Shown: positions 52,883 through 63,770 of the stretch, in pieces | Numbering within the stretch: position 1 is the stretch's first letter | Layout of the letters: the number at the start of each line of letters is the position of its first letter | Origin: Micrasema longulum | Lineage: Eukaryota > Arthropoda > Insecta > Trichoptera > Brachycentridae | Reading direction: 5' to 3' | Assembly (NCBI GenBank): GCA_022494885.1 | Contig: JAGVSM010003735.1 | Coordinates: forward strand, 97,333-161,332 | Length of the DNA: 64,000 bases | The notes under the pieces: generated by a model | Told to the model about the DNA's origin: nothing | Seen by the model: only the letters and a program-made list of their open reading frames with translations | The model's database searches: none | Position numbers and translations under genes: made by a program

Positions 52883-53314
52883 TGTTGGATGCTTGATACC
52901 TTCGACCCCAGGATTGTAAACAAGGCCTGCCCTCTCGCGATACGCGTGTTCGAAGAAAACAGGGAACGTTTGATTTTAGGTAGACTAATTGACGTTATGG
53001 TTTTGAGTGTCAATCCTGGAATTAATGAAAGGAGTAAGGACTTACGATTTCCTCCCTTTGGCACTGGTCCAGAAAAACACTGTTATTGTTTGCACTAGTC
53101 ACTTTGAACGTTTCCTTGTATGTTGGTGATTCGAAATCACTGTTACGCTCGCGGTACGGTTTACGTTGTTGTGTTTAATTGTTGTGTTGTCACGCGTTGC
53201 TTTCTTGACTCGCCGTCAGGGAGGAGTAGGTACATTGGGATTCAAAACAAGGACCACCGGAATCAAAGGAAGGAATGGCTTGACACTTGAATAAAAGATA
53301 ATGAATCTGAAACA
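52883..53314 (-). repeat. 5' LTR of the BEL/Pao element (432 bp)
   Basis: From TGTTGGATGCTTGATACCTT to GAATCTGAAACA (TG…CA). It contains the about 80 bp that the other LTR lacks. The remaining differences are mostly point changes, so the insertion has some age. Confidence 0.9.
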
Positions 53315-53319
53315 ATCAT
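53315..53319. repeat. 5-bp target-site duplication, right flank of BEL element
   Basis: ATCAT, identical to 49596-49600. Confidence 0.8.
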
Positions 53320-53559
53320 AAAAATGCCATAATTATACCATCGTAAGTTTAAATAGATTTTTAAATTGTTTATATTGAGTGTTACTATATTAAATATACT
53401 TATCTATGCCAATCTGTTAGAGATTTCATAAGCCAGTTTTTGGCTTAAAAAAACAAAAAAAAAAAAAATATACGCACAAAACACATTCTTGTTATTGCAC
53501 AATTATAAGTTTTCATATCCCGACTTGTTAGAAAATTCCTTACAAAATATTTTAAATAA

Positions 53560-53720
53560 TTTACCCTTACACAGATGCAACACAACTGCGGCTTAAAATC
53601 ATTATTCATACGTTGGGACAAAAAACTTAAATAATCTTCCGGAAATTTTTAAATCAACAGCAATTTTTAAAACATTTGAATATTAATTTAAAAAACACGT
53701 GAGACCCATCCTATCCTGAA
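53560..53720 (+). pseudogene. LINE RT extreme C-terminus
   Basis: After a frameshift the + strand reads NHYSYVGTKNLNNLPEIFKS then TAIFKTFEY, stop, FKKHVR. It resembles the end of LINE RT ORFs (…kLWNxLPexIKxsxxlxxFKxxLkxxLl). Short. Confidence 0.5.
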
Positions 53721-54029
53721 CTCCATACCGCGGAAAATCATGTTTATTCAATAATGTAATAACTAATTTAAAGAAATCTGTTGTATCTATTAAAAATAAA
53801 ATGCAAATAAAATAAAACATATATATAAATACATATAAATATAAAAATTAATGTAAAATGAACTCCCTCTCTAAACACAAATTTTTCACTTTATAAGAAA
53901 GGTAGAAACGTTATGACTAACTATGTTGTACAAAAAAAATATTACTTTGTCAAAAAAAAAAATTCAATAATTTTTTTTTTTTAATTTTTTTTTTCAAAGT
54001 TGCATTTTACGAATGTATTGGATTCGATT
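53721..54029. other. AT-rich low-complexity DNA
   Basis: Probably includes the 3' UTR of the LINE fragment at 53560; A- and T-runs at 53935-53995. Confidence 0.4.
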
Positions 54030-54374
54030 GAAAATGATGACATTGCATCGTCAGTCATAAGTCTATTTTAGGTGAACTAATTTAACGCGTGTGTGTCATC
54101 GACTATGGACTATGGACCCTACAGACCAATCGCAGCGTATTACGTCTTTCAACTTCTTGAATGGTTGAATACTTGTGTGTGTGGATAAAAAGATTAATCG
54201 TAATGTTCGAATTGAACAATAACTATTGTACCATAATTAAAAGTGCTAAAATCCAGCAAATTACTTCCCTTATAAAATCATAAATATTTTTACGCTGAAC
54301 CAACGAATATATTTACAGGACCGAATAAAATCCTTTTTTATTTATTTATTTTTAATTTTTAAAACCCGTTCGCG

Positions 54375-54601
54375 TCATCATCAGCATTCCCTTTCCGCAC
54401 CTAATGGTGCATAGGGCACTGCATTGGTACACCGGTAAGATGATCAGTCTTACGCTTCAGGTACCAGTCCAGGGACTGTGAAATATTCCGGTGTGAAAAC
54501 ACCCTTTTAAATAAATATTTCATACCAATTATGTTGGGAATCAAACCCGAGACCTCTCGCTTGGTAGGCAAACGCGCTGACCATTACACCATGAGGCCGC
54601 T
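54375..54601 (-). mobile_element. tRNA-derived SINE, type B, full-length
   Basis: The minus strand starts GCGGCCTCATGGTGTAATGG, with TCAGCGCGTTTGCCTACC (box A) and CTCGGGTTTGATTCCC (box B). The body follows: GTGTTTTCACACCGGAATAT, CAGTCCCTGGACTGGTACCT and GTGCCCTATGCACCATTAGG. It ends in GATGATGACG-type sequence. It has the best preserved head of this family here and is probably the youngest copy. Confidence 0.8.
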
Positions 54602-55017
54602 GTTGCCAATATTGTTCTAGATCTATTAAAGGTATTTTTTAATGTCAATAACACTGGTAGACGCATGACCTTTATCACCATCCAAAAGGTCATATTTTAT
54701 TCAATAAAAATTCATTCGATTCTAAATTCGAATAGTGACTAGAAACCTTTTAACATTTCAATTTATCACGTGAAATTGCCTGCGTTCCAAGTATAAAAGA
54801 AAATGTGATTTTTGTGAGGAAAATTTCTGATTTTCCCATGAAACTCTATCGGGACTAATATCTCCCGCCTAGTACACGATGGTCAGTAAATCGGCTTATC
54901 TAAAAATGTGTATGTCCAATACTCTTGTACATGGAAAATCATACAATATTTAATGTCTTCTCAAATGATCACAAGAAATATACATATATGATTTAAAAGA
55001 TTCCGCTCCATTTTAAA

Positions 55018-55200
55018 TTAAAAAAATAATAATGATAATAATGGTTTATTAAAGTAAATTGAAAAAAAAATATCTACTTCATACATACTTATGTTATAGA
55101 TTTATCTGGATTATGTCTAGTCTGCCTAACAAGGTACAACCTATTTTAAGGCAGACATTGTTATGTAAAAATAAACAATAACATGACAACCTACTAGTTT
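55018..55200 (-). mobile_element. LINE 3' UTR tail (family shared with 61812-61990)
   Basis: AATAATAATGATAATAATGG then TTTATTAAAG… GTCTAGTCTGCCTAACAAGG… CAACCTATTTTAAGGCAGAC… AATAAACAATAACATGACAA also occurs at 61812-61990. The (AAT)n side is the LINE 3' end on the minus strand. Confidence 0.65.
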
Positions 55201-55965
55201 ATTTTTTATAAAGTTATACAATAAATATACTATTTATTATTTTAGAATTTTTTAATAAGTTTTCCAATTTTTCTCTAGCTAAATCCAGCAACCATTTTAT
55301 AACAAATTTATTTAATATAATTCGGATGATGGTTTTGTAATGTTAGAGTAACATATTAAATATGTTGGGGCCCAGAAACATATTTTTCTTTGCCTGAATT
55401 CAGAGCATCAAAAGCATCATAATATTTTAATAAAACTTTAATTATTAAAATATAATATAATATAATTTTAATACTTCAATTATATTTAAACATAATACAT
55501 TATATAAATAACGTTTTGTCAGTGTTTTTAAACACGAGCTACTTTAATTGCATTTACGTGTCTACACATTCAAACAAGTCATGTATTTTACATTGAATTT
55601 TTCTGGTTTATTATGCCGTGTGTCGTTCACTCTTTTCCGACGTTTCACATCGCATACAGCGTCCATCATCGGTGTTGATGTTATTTGTGTAGATACGCAT
55701 AATACCTACAACTGCAGGTTAGGTTATGAACTTAGGGTTTGTACCGTGTTGCAGTTGTGGGGTTCATAGTCCATAATCGATGACACACACGTGCTAAAAC
55801 GTTTCACCTAAAATAGTGCGGTGGCCGAAGAAAGCATTGTCATCATTATCTATAGAATTCAGTACAACAAATCTAACAGTATTGCACATTACATTGAGAG
55901 CGTCGTTTTGCAGTACATTTACATTGTCCCTTCGATGAAGTAATGAACTACAAAGAAACGTGGTC

Positions 55966-55999
55966 TATAAAAAGACCATAGGACGCAGTTTACGTCAGT
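55966..55999 (+). promoter_or_regulatory. Insect-type core promoter: TATA box and TCAGT initiator
   Basis: TATAAAAAG (55966-55974) lies 31 bp before the A of TCAGT (55995-55999). This is the standard spacing for insect TATA/Inr promoters and resembles the sharp promoters of cuticle or immune peptide genes. The following leader (AGTCAGCCCAACAAGTCTAG… TCAATCAGTCACACAGTTCC) has no upstream ATG until AGCATG at 56038-56043, but that ATG is followed at once by TAG. The gene it served is not visible and may be a pseudogene. Confidence 0.5.
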
Positions 56000-56189
56000 C
56001 AGCCCAACAAGTCTAGTTCAATCAGTCACACAGTTCCAGCATGTAGTTCAAGTACAAGTCTTTTCCTTATATTTATATATTAATTTATAATATTCAAAGA
56101 TCCTAGGCAATGTGTAAAATATGAAATCTTTGTAACTAGTTGTAAGATATACAAGTGTTAAGGATAAAGTTTTTAATGGTTATTGTACA

Positions 56190-56245
56190 TCAGGGCTTAC
56201 AAATAATCCAAGTTTGTCAACAAATATTTGGACATACTCAAACTC
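56190..56245. mobile_element. FB foldback MITE, outer end fragment
   Basis: CAGGGCTTACAAATAATCC, then AACAAATATTTGGACATACT and CAAACTCTG match FB ends. Confidence 0.4.
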
Positions 56246-56619
56246 TGTAAAATGTTTGTGTTTATCTTTTGCCACCGTGTAAACTTTACATATACGAACT
56301 TTAATAAATCTATATATATGACATGCATATGAGCAGATATTCATTCCCCAAAAGCCTTTAAAAGTACAGAAAAGCCTAAATAATTCTATACGAAGTATTC
56401 TTCAAAGCGTTATTGGGCAATTTGTACCTATCTGTAAGTTTCTAACGTCAATTTTCAATTGGAAGGCTTTGATGTTCCTCATATTTCTCTATTTGTTATA
56501 AAATACAAAGGCGTGTACCTGTAGAAAATAAATTTAAATATTTTAAGAGAAACTGAGGGAAGTAAGAGGGGAATGTTACTTTTATAAATTAGTTTTTATT
56601 CGTTAAGAAACCATACGTT

Positions 56620-57240
56620 ATATAGATTTGCGAATGCTGAGTTAAAGTGAATTTTCCTACACTTCCCCTTTTCAAAATAGATGGCACAGAAATCCGATTC
56701 ATGATTTCAGTCAAAAACTTAGGTATTATCAAACATAAGCATTTAGGGTGGCACGATCAGGTTAACGAAGTCGTTCGTAAACTCCATAGCAGTTTTCACT
56801 CACTTAAAAAATTGCAGAATTTTTCGCCAATTAATGTTAAGCAAACAATAATCCAGGGCATACTTCTCCCACTCCTTGATTTTACAGATGTATGTTATCC
56901 AGATGCTAATTCTGAATTGCTTGATAAGTTGGAACGATTGCAGAATGTTTGTATACATTATACCTTTAATCTTCTCAAATTCGACCACATAACCGAATAT
57001 TGCCCGCAACTACACTGGCTCAGTATCAGGCATAGAAGAAACATTCACATTATATCACTTCAACAAAATATTTTAAATAATCCCACTTCGCATGTTTATC
57101 TGAGAGAGCTCTGCCAACCTCTATAACAACATGGATTATCTTTTCGTTCTAGTAACGAGATAAAGCTTTTAATACTCTTTCACCGCTCTAATTTCAACGC
57201 ACCGCATATATAAAATAAACAGAGAACAGATACGTGGGTG
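56620..57240 (+). pseudogene. LINE RT C-terminal domain (Jockey/CR1-like)
   Basis: A 159-codon frame (56647-57126) starts within the ORF: FKIDGTEIRFMISVKNLGII, HLGWHDQVNEVVRKLHSSFH, LKKLQNF, VKQTIIQGILLPLLDFTDVC, YPDANSELLDKLERLQNVCI, HITEYCPQLHWLSIRHRRNI and SLQQNIL. These match the LINE post-RT domain (VKNLGv..D..L.W…KV…L…L…pllxYgD..Y…L..lQN.cvR… LxWLxvxxRR…). After the stop at 57124 the frame can be followed as SNEIKLLIPFHRSNFNAPHI. RT catalytic blocks are absent (5' truncated). Confidence 0.8.
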
Positions 57241-57251
57241 TCAATAAGGAT

Positions 57252-57297
57252 GGGGGGAAGGTAATTGTGGTGGGGTAGTTGTAGGGGGGGTGGGGGT
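57252..57297 (+). repeat. G-rich tract, possible G-quadruplex
   Basis: TGGGGGGAAGG, TGGTGGGGTAG and TAGGGGGGGTGGGGG give at least four G-runs of four or more on one strand, within otherwise AT-rich DNA. Confidence 0.5.
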
Positions 57298-57299
57298 GA

Positions 57300-58060
57300 T
57301 TGCGCTTAAGGTAGGATTAGACTTTACATGTAAAATATTAAAAATAGGGTTTTGACTTTTGTACTCTAAAATATAACAACTACAAAATTTGTGCTACAAA
57401 TATCCAAAATGATAAATTCAACAACTTTAGTATAGTAATAATCAAAATCATTCAACCTTTATCCGCACTCAGTGGTGCATAGGGTACCGCAGTTTTTATG
57501 GAGTGCGACTAGGAATGGCAGGTGCTACATTCAACAGTGTGAAAGTTGTCTTGATATTGGATATTTACTCAGTGAAAACCAAATGCCGCCTATATTACGC
57601 CTGCATAACACCTATTCTTCTACGGATGCGAATCGTGACACCTCACTGGGGCCTAAAACAGCAAAATTCTGAGTTTTGAGAATAGGTGTTTCAGAAAAAT
57701 CTTTGGTGTGCGGTGGTTTGGCTTCATAAGAAATTTATTTTATTTATTCATTTATTCATATTTTTAAATAATAAAAATAATGTGACGTCATTGGGGTTTC
57801 CCGTGCCGAGGACACTTAACAATATACTTTTTTTAATTACATTTGAGAATACACAAAGAAGACTAACTTAAAAAAACGAAGATAATTAACCAATATTCAG
57901 ACAATTTAAAAACAAGGTATTTATGTGCATCTATGTATATTATTTATACTACAAAACACACAATGAAAATAACAAACACCTTACATAAGCTATACACTTG
58001 TGGAGCAGTTGGTTCAATATTGAAAATTAAGTAATACGAGTACGGACTCAGCAAACTCCG
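57300..58060. other. Unassigned DNA with SINE-like scraps
   Basis: 57460-57490 has CGCACTCAGTGGTGCATAGG, a SINE tail-like string also seen at 7845. 57480-57670 is more balanced in composition, and its 66-codon frame has no motif. Confidence 0.35.
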
Positions 58061-58345
58061 ATAACAGTCAAGTTGAGACAATACGGTTGGCTGGGCCATA
58101 TATTGTGGATGCCTCCTGAAAGCCTTAACCACGCTTGCTTACTATATAAGGCATCAGGTTTTTGACGTCCTGGACGTCCACTGCTGACTGTTTATCGGCA
58201 GTTAATGTCAGAACCGTGGGACGCAAACCTAACTTGGAAGGATGCACAGGATCTAGCCTATAGAGATGCTGGAGCTTCTTTGTGGACACCTTATGCTTCA
58301 ACTAGGGAGCGGACATTAAATGATGATGATGATGAATAGATTATT
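58060..58345 (+). mobile_element. LINE 3' end with (ATG)n tail
   Basis: The + strand reads WLGHILWMPPESLNHACLLY, one stop, RPGRPLLTVYRQLMSEPWDA, NLTWKDAQDLAYRDAGASLW and TPYASTRERTLNDDDDE. It is homologous to the minus-strand fragment at 1-290. The (GAT)n tail at 58321-58335 is the usual 3' terminus of this LINE type. Confidence 0.75.
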
Positions 58346-58369
58346 AATGTACGCTGCATTTGGCTTACT

Positions 58370-58422
58370 AATACAGAGCCCTATGCACCACCGGGTGCAG
58401 CAAGGAAATGATGATGATGATA
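58370..58422 (+). repeat. SINE type B 3' tail scrap
   Basis: CAGAGCCCTATGCACCACCG then GGTGCAGCAAGGAAATGATG and ATGATGAT corresponds to the last part of SINE type B (44150-44185). No head. Confidence 0.55.
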
Positions 58423-59339
58423 TTAGCATGTGAGTTTATGTTGCCAATCAGGGCCGTACTCGTATTAAGATAGTTATAAAGGATTTCGCAAAGCCAGGTT
58501 AAGTCTATTATGTTTAATCTCAGATGCGTATATATATATATGCTAGTATGTGTGTATTTACACCAGATGCAAATTCTTATAATAATCGATTATTTGCAGC
58601 TTACCGTATTTTTTTGACATCGAAAGTAATGTTTTGCATTCCATTATTATTATGTAAGAATATGTCACAAGCCATCGTTGGAATTTCTTGCGTTGGCAAA
58701 TTTACATAAGATTTAGTTTGAAACTTCATTAGATACAGCGAGCCAGTGCAATATCTTAAAAGATTTTCTTACTATAAAACTGATATTTATGTAGGAAAAA
58801 AGAAGAACGGAGAGGTGGAAGCAGGCAAAGACAAATCATTACCTATGGCTGTTTTGATCAATTTAATATTTTTTGGGAATATATGTATGTGGTTAAATAT
58901 AGTGTTATATGTATCCATAATACGGTTAATTGTAGTGTTGTTGGTAAAATTTATTTTGCATTTAGGTTGTGCATAACGCGTTTGCCTTTATGGTACTTTA
59001 GAACGAATGTGGGTAACTAATTCAGAGGACTCTATTTTATCAGAAATGATGTTAGTGAGTAACACTATATCAGCCATTGTTGGTCTATCAGAAAATCTCG
59101 CTGGAGTTCGAATGTCAATCTGATAGGTAATCTGTAAAATTAAGATGTAGTCTATGGTTTCAGTTTTTTTTATAAATAATAAAATAAATCTTTCAATTTC
59201 GCAAAAATCAATTTTATAAAAAGAGACCCCACCAAGGAAGAAAATTCAATTGAACTACAAACATGATAAAAATGTATTTTTTTTAGAGTATTGATAATTT
59301 TAAATGTTTCGTCTGTACGTAATATGAATCCTAGTGTTT
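58423..59339. other. Unassigned DNA
   Basis: Small + frames (58524-58709, 58746-58976) have hydrophobic stretches but no recognised family. They are likely chance. Confidence 0.35.
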
Positions 59340-60044
59340 TTAAAGATTTTCTGTGATATTCTCAATGCTACCTAAGTCACGTACCATTTTGACAGATTGA
59401 GTATTGGTATTATTAAATTTGTAATTGAAATCGATAGCACACGTATTTTTACTAAGCGTTAAGCGATAGTATATTATTTGTATAATACACTGACAGTCTA
59501 GTGAGGTACTCCTGCATTTTATGGCAGTCATTGGTATTTTTAATATTTAATTATACATTCATATCGTCTACAAACATAATGTATTTAGAGTTTTTCAACA
59601 ATCACATACATCATGAACACAGAGATTTAATAAAAAGGGTACCAGATGGCTACCTTGGGGGACGCCAGATAGAAGCAAGCAAAAGTCAGAAAAGTGCCCA
59701 CCAACGTTGACTGTCTGACTTCCTTTACTAATGTAAGAATGAAGCTCTCTATTAATTCCGATTGCGATTAACTTTTTTAACAGGATTGAATAATCAACAC
59801 AATCAAATGCTTTTGAATAATCAGTGTAAATAACTTGAGACTGTAATCCATCGGCCATATACTCAACCATTTCTGTTGTTAAGAGCGTTAAATTAGAGAC
59901 TACTGATCGTTTTTTCAAAAAACCGTAGACTAAACCGGATGCGTTAGACCCATCATTGAATAAATTTAAAGGCGCTTTTCGGATCAGATTTCCTGTGATA
60001 CATAAACATAGTATAATATATTTATATCCGGTGAGTAAATCCAA
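59340..60044 (-). pseudogene. Jockey-like LINE reverse transcriptase fragment
   Basis: The minus frame 60044-59595 contains NASGLVYGFLKKRSVVSNL, VIYTDYSKAFDCVDYSILLK (first catalytic Asp), KLIAIGINRELHSYIS and SGVPQGSHLVPFLLNL. These correspond to Jockey RT blocks (hGFxxgrSTxtNL, YtDfsKAFDrVdH, SGVPQGShLGPllFxl). The catalytic pair FVDD is present at 59574-59563 but in another frame. The next part (59531-59340: LDCQCIIQIIYYRLTLSKNT, DLGSIENITENL) matches WCxxNxLxLNxxKCxxi…DLGVixd. At least two frameshifts. Truncated on both sides. Confidence 0.8.
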
Positions 60045-61811
60045 AACTTATAACGTATGCAGTTTCCTGCGCGAGTCCTTAGCGAGATATAAGCGATGGC
60101 GGTGCACTAGCCGCTCCTAGCTCCCAGCCCGCTAGACTTGTTAGTTGGAGCATACGAGGATCGAGATTGGAATTCAAGAAACCAACATGTCTACAAAGTA
60201 TTCCTCTGAAATTGCATTCACTTAAGGGAGAAGCTTACAGCGAACTTAAGTATACACTTGTGAATATGCTGCGCTATGCTTTGCAAAATGCCATACGGGG
60301 GGGGAGTTCGTATATTTACTTGACCGGCCATTTCATGTGAGATAATTTGTGTAAATATTTTCCATGACAACTTTTAAGCACAAAATTACTTTTTAATTGA
60401 AACCATATCAAAGAGATATATTATTGTAAAAAGTAGTGTCATTTTTTTTTATTTCATTACATGGTTTAATATTGTTTTTTTTAATTAAATTCATTTACTG
60501 AAATTCTTATCGTTGTTAAAAAAAAATTAAGTAAGTTTAGTTTAAAATCTTACCTTTATAAAGCTTTTTCAAATTTATAAAATTACTTAAAAAACGGTTT
60601 TTTATTTTTATTTTAATTACTCTGAGCTTGTTTTAATATTTAAAAAAAACTTTTGATTTCTTTTAAAAATAATGTATAGCTTTTCCTACAGTTACTTGTT
60701 ATTCATTTTTATGTTTTTCAAATTAACTTTAATTCATTTCATTTAATTTATTTTATCGCTCCTAATCGGTTATTTTTAAAATTCATTAACATAAAAAAAT
60801 ATTTCCTTTTTAAAAATGTTTTTTTGCATTTGAGCATGTTTTTAAATCTGATTTATTTTAATTATTACTTTTTACTTACTTTCAATATTTTATTTTTATT
60901 TTTAATATTATTTCTTCTAATGTAAATACTACTCATAACATAACGTTTTTAGTTTGATTTTAATATTTATTTAACTTTTAAACTATTTTCAGTAATGTTT
61001 TTTCCCCTTATAATATTATTGGACTAAAAAAACATTTGGATTTGTAACCTAAGCATATAATATTATATGTAAATATCACTGATCCATTAGAATTAATTCT
61101 TATTTGTCATACTTTAAAACCATTTCAATTTATTTTAATTTTGAATGAAAGAATAATAAACAAAAAAAATCGAAGTACGTATAATACACTGGAACCATTT
61201 TTTACACTTTGAATAAATTTTACATAGTACCGTGTAAAAAAAAATATACTTATAAAAACAACAGGAGATAAGTTTTCTTAAACAAAAATGAATTCGGAAT
61301 ATAAAAAAATAAAATAAATATAAGTATGAAAGAACATTGTCGACCCCTTGTATCCAATACCTTCTCAAAATTCACCAATCACAAAATAAAATCGAACCAT
61401 TCTTTTGATTCACTTGAAATCAAGCTCTTTCATTCTTTGACAAGTAAAAGCTAAATTATGAAAAGCTTAAAAAATCTAGATATACTGATAAAAACTTGAA
61501 AAAAAAACATTGACAAATAATATTATATTTCACCCTTACCATGACAATATTCCCGTTATATACACCTCTTCTTTAGTAGCTCCTACCCGTGTCAGTACCT
61601 TGACTTTTCATTTCTGTAGGTTCAGTTTAAAATGGATCTGTGCTTCCCAAAACTAGCAGTGCTTTAAAATAATCTCAAGTTGTCTAGGAACAAGGTGTTT
61701 AATTTATTTTAATAAATATATTTAACACACGGCAGTTCATGGTACATTTTCAATCTGATGTAAAGCGGTCGGGGATGTCCTATTTTTGTTTTTGCTGTCT
61801 GTATATAGTAA
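60045..61811. other. Intergenic DNA; GC-richer patch then very AT-rich
   Basis: 60050-60330 is notably GC-richer (GCGATGGCGGTGCACTAGCC… CCCAGCCCGCTAGACTTG) with no coding frame or shared repeat. 60380-61560 is extremely AT-rich with many TTTTTA/TTAAAA runs and no features. Confidence 0.4.
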
Positions 61812-61990
61812 AAATAATAATAATAGTGGTTTATTAAAAAAAAAAACTTTTTTTTATATAATACATACAAATGTATGTAATAAATTTCTCTGGATTATGT
61901 TAAGTCTGCCTAACTAGGTACCACCTGTTTTAAGGCAGACATTTTTATGCAAAAATAAACAATAACATGACTACCTACTAGTTAATTTAC
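61812..61990 (-). mobile_element. LINE 3' UTR tail (second copy)
   Basis: AATAATAATAATAGTGGTTT… GTCTGCCTAACTAGGTACCA… CTGTTTTAAGGCAGACATTT… AACAATAACATGACTACCTA aligns with 55018-55200. Confidence 0.65.
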
Positions 61991-63544
61991 TATAAAGTTT
62001 TCTTCTTCCTTCGAAAAAACCTTCGAATTAATAAATTAAAATAATTCATTTACCCGTTCTATTTTTCTGACAATGTTTTGAAATATGTGGAAAAAATCAT
62101 ACTTAATAAAACTATTATTTAAATAAAATAAAAATTTCGCCAGCAATTGCGGTTATATTAAAAATAAATAAAAATGATATAAATAAATAAAATGAAAATA
62201 TTATTTTAAGAAAAATATTTTCTTCTCATTTCCTATTTAGAAGCAATTCGTTAATTTATTAGAAAATAAATTAACGATAAAAAACTACATTAAACTAGGT
62301 CAAAAGTTACTAAGAATAAACCAATGATAGTGTTGTCTCATCAATCTCACCAATCAACAGAACACTCCGACGAGAATTTGTGACGTCTTGCGAAAAGTAA
62401 TTTCAAAATTATACAATTTTAAAAAAATCAAAGCTTTGATAATACGATACATAACTTTAGTACAGTCTTTTTACAAATAAAAAAATTAAAAATATAAACG
62501 ACTCATCTCCCTCTCTGTGCGTGCCAGTTACATTTGTTAGGGAAATTTCTTCATCCTTAATGTGGTCTAGTGTGAGTAAATGATTAGTTTGAGGGTGTCA
62601 AGCTTTCTCAAGTTGTCAATGTCTAGGTTTTGAAGAGTTTTATTTTAAATTTACCTATAATTAAAATGCAGTTTCGCTAAGAAATGTGAGTACTAAAACT
62701 GAATCTGTTAAATGGGATATTAAATCCTTCGGCTAAAAATTCTTGGCTAATTACGAAAAATTCTCTTACATTTTAATGTAACCAGCCTTTTCATGTTTCG
62801 AAATTACGCTTGTTGGAAAACCCAACCTGATTTGAATTTTGATGGGGTTTTTATTTCATTCCACATAGCAAACGTGAAAATGCGGGTAAAACAATGCCTT
62901 ATTTATTGCCAAGGGCTTTAAAATTATTCAAATGCTTCGCGAGATTGAAAACAAATATTTTGTTCTGTTTAAAGTTACTTTAAACGATGAAGTATTGTTT
63001 CAAACATTATGCATCGCCTTTTAGAAGATTAAAAAAAGAAAATACAAAATCTACGTTACATGTTTATTTCATTTTGTTTTGAAAATTTTATCAAACAAAA
63101 AAAAAAGCATTTTTACACATTCATACTCGTATTAGAAATACGCTTAATACTTTTAAAGTTTTATATTGACTTTGTTTGATTAAAAATTGTGTACAAGTAC
63201 CTACATTTACGGAGACTAGACGGCTGTACACGTGCAAACCACAAGCATACTGCGTAATATGAAGATTAGCTCATTTTTCACCTTGGTAAAACTCGACACG
63301 GCATTATAAAATAACAAAATGTAGATCGATGTAATTAATTATGATTATTATTAATTTATATCCTTAATGTCAGTACACCATGAGGCCAACTAGAGGAGCC
63401 TATGAACAAATTTATGAGGCCGACTAATCTCCACGCAATTTTGTTTTGCGAGATTTTTACCATGAAAGCAGATGAATAAATTTAAAATAAACACAAAACA
63501 ATATATTTATTAGGTGTTAAACATAAATCCAAAATAAAAAATAA
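61991..63544. other. AT-rich intergenic or intronic DNA
   Basis: No gene or repeat recognised. Confidence 0.4.
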
Positions 63545-63770
63545 GGCGGCCTTCGCGGTGTAATAGCTAAAACACTTGACTCACGAACGGACGGTTCTGG
63601 GTTCGATTCCCGTTGAGGACACAAAAAAATAATGTGATTTTTATCACGTCATAATGTAAATCTGTCTTCTATGTCCAGTTCCTGAAGTATAGATACATTC
63701 GTACGTCTGGCCGTCCACGGAATCCGCAGCATTCACCGCCAACACCACATTGTAAAAGCTTCGATTTTTT
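63545..63770 (+). mobile_element. tRNA-derived SINE, type A
   Basis: GGCGGCCTTCGCGGTGTAAT then AGCTAAAACACTTGACTCAC (box A region) and GGTTCTGGGTTCGATTCCCG (box B, near consensus). The body contains AATGTGATTTTTATCACGTC. Same family as 16612-16792 (-) and 30414-30590 (+), with the best box B of the three. The 3' half (CGTCTGGCCGTCCACGGAAT…) differs from the other copies. Confidence 0.7.

Larger units (their letters stand above)
49601..53314 (-). mobile_element. Internally deleted BEL/Pao LTR retrotransposon
   Basis: A single 3.7-kb insertion on the minus strand: two LTRs (49601-49956 and 52883-53314), each TG…CA, flanked by a perfect 5-bp duplication ATCAT. A tRNA-primed start is suggested by TGG three bases inside the upstream LTR (complement of 52878-52880). 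From 5' to 3' it holds gag (DUF1759-type), zinc knuckles, the DUF1758 protease region, the very start of RT and the segment before integrase. The RT, RNase H and integrase cores are missing, so the copy is non-autonomous; frameshifts and stops add to that. Confidence 0.9.
54030..55850. mobile_element. Possible DNA element bounded by about 90-bp inverted terminal repeats
   Basis: 54030-54121 (…AATGATGACATTGC… CTATTTTAGGTGAACTAATT… CGCGTGTGTGTCATCGACTA) is complementary to 55757-55850 (GTTCATAGTCCATAATCGAT… CACACACGTGCTAAAACG… CACCTAAAATAG… GCATTGTCATCATT). The interior holds a SINE (54375-54601) and a LINE 3' tail (55018-55200) as later insertions and no transposase. Instead of one element, these may be two inverted copies of a shorter repeat; a third fragment is at 24000-24080. 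Confidence 0.5.
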
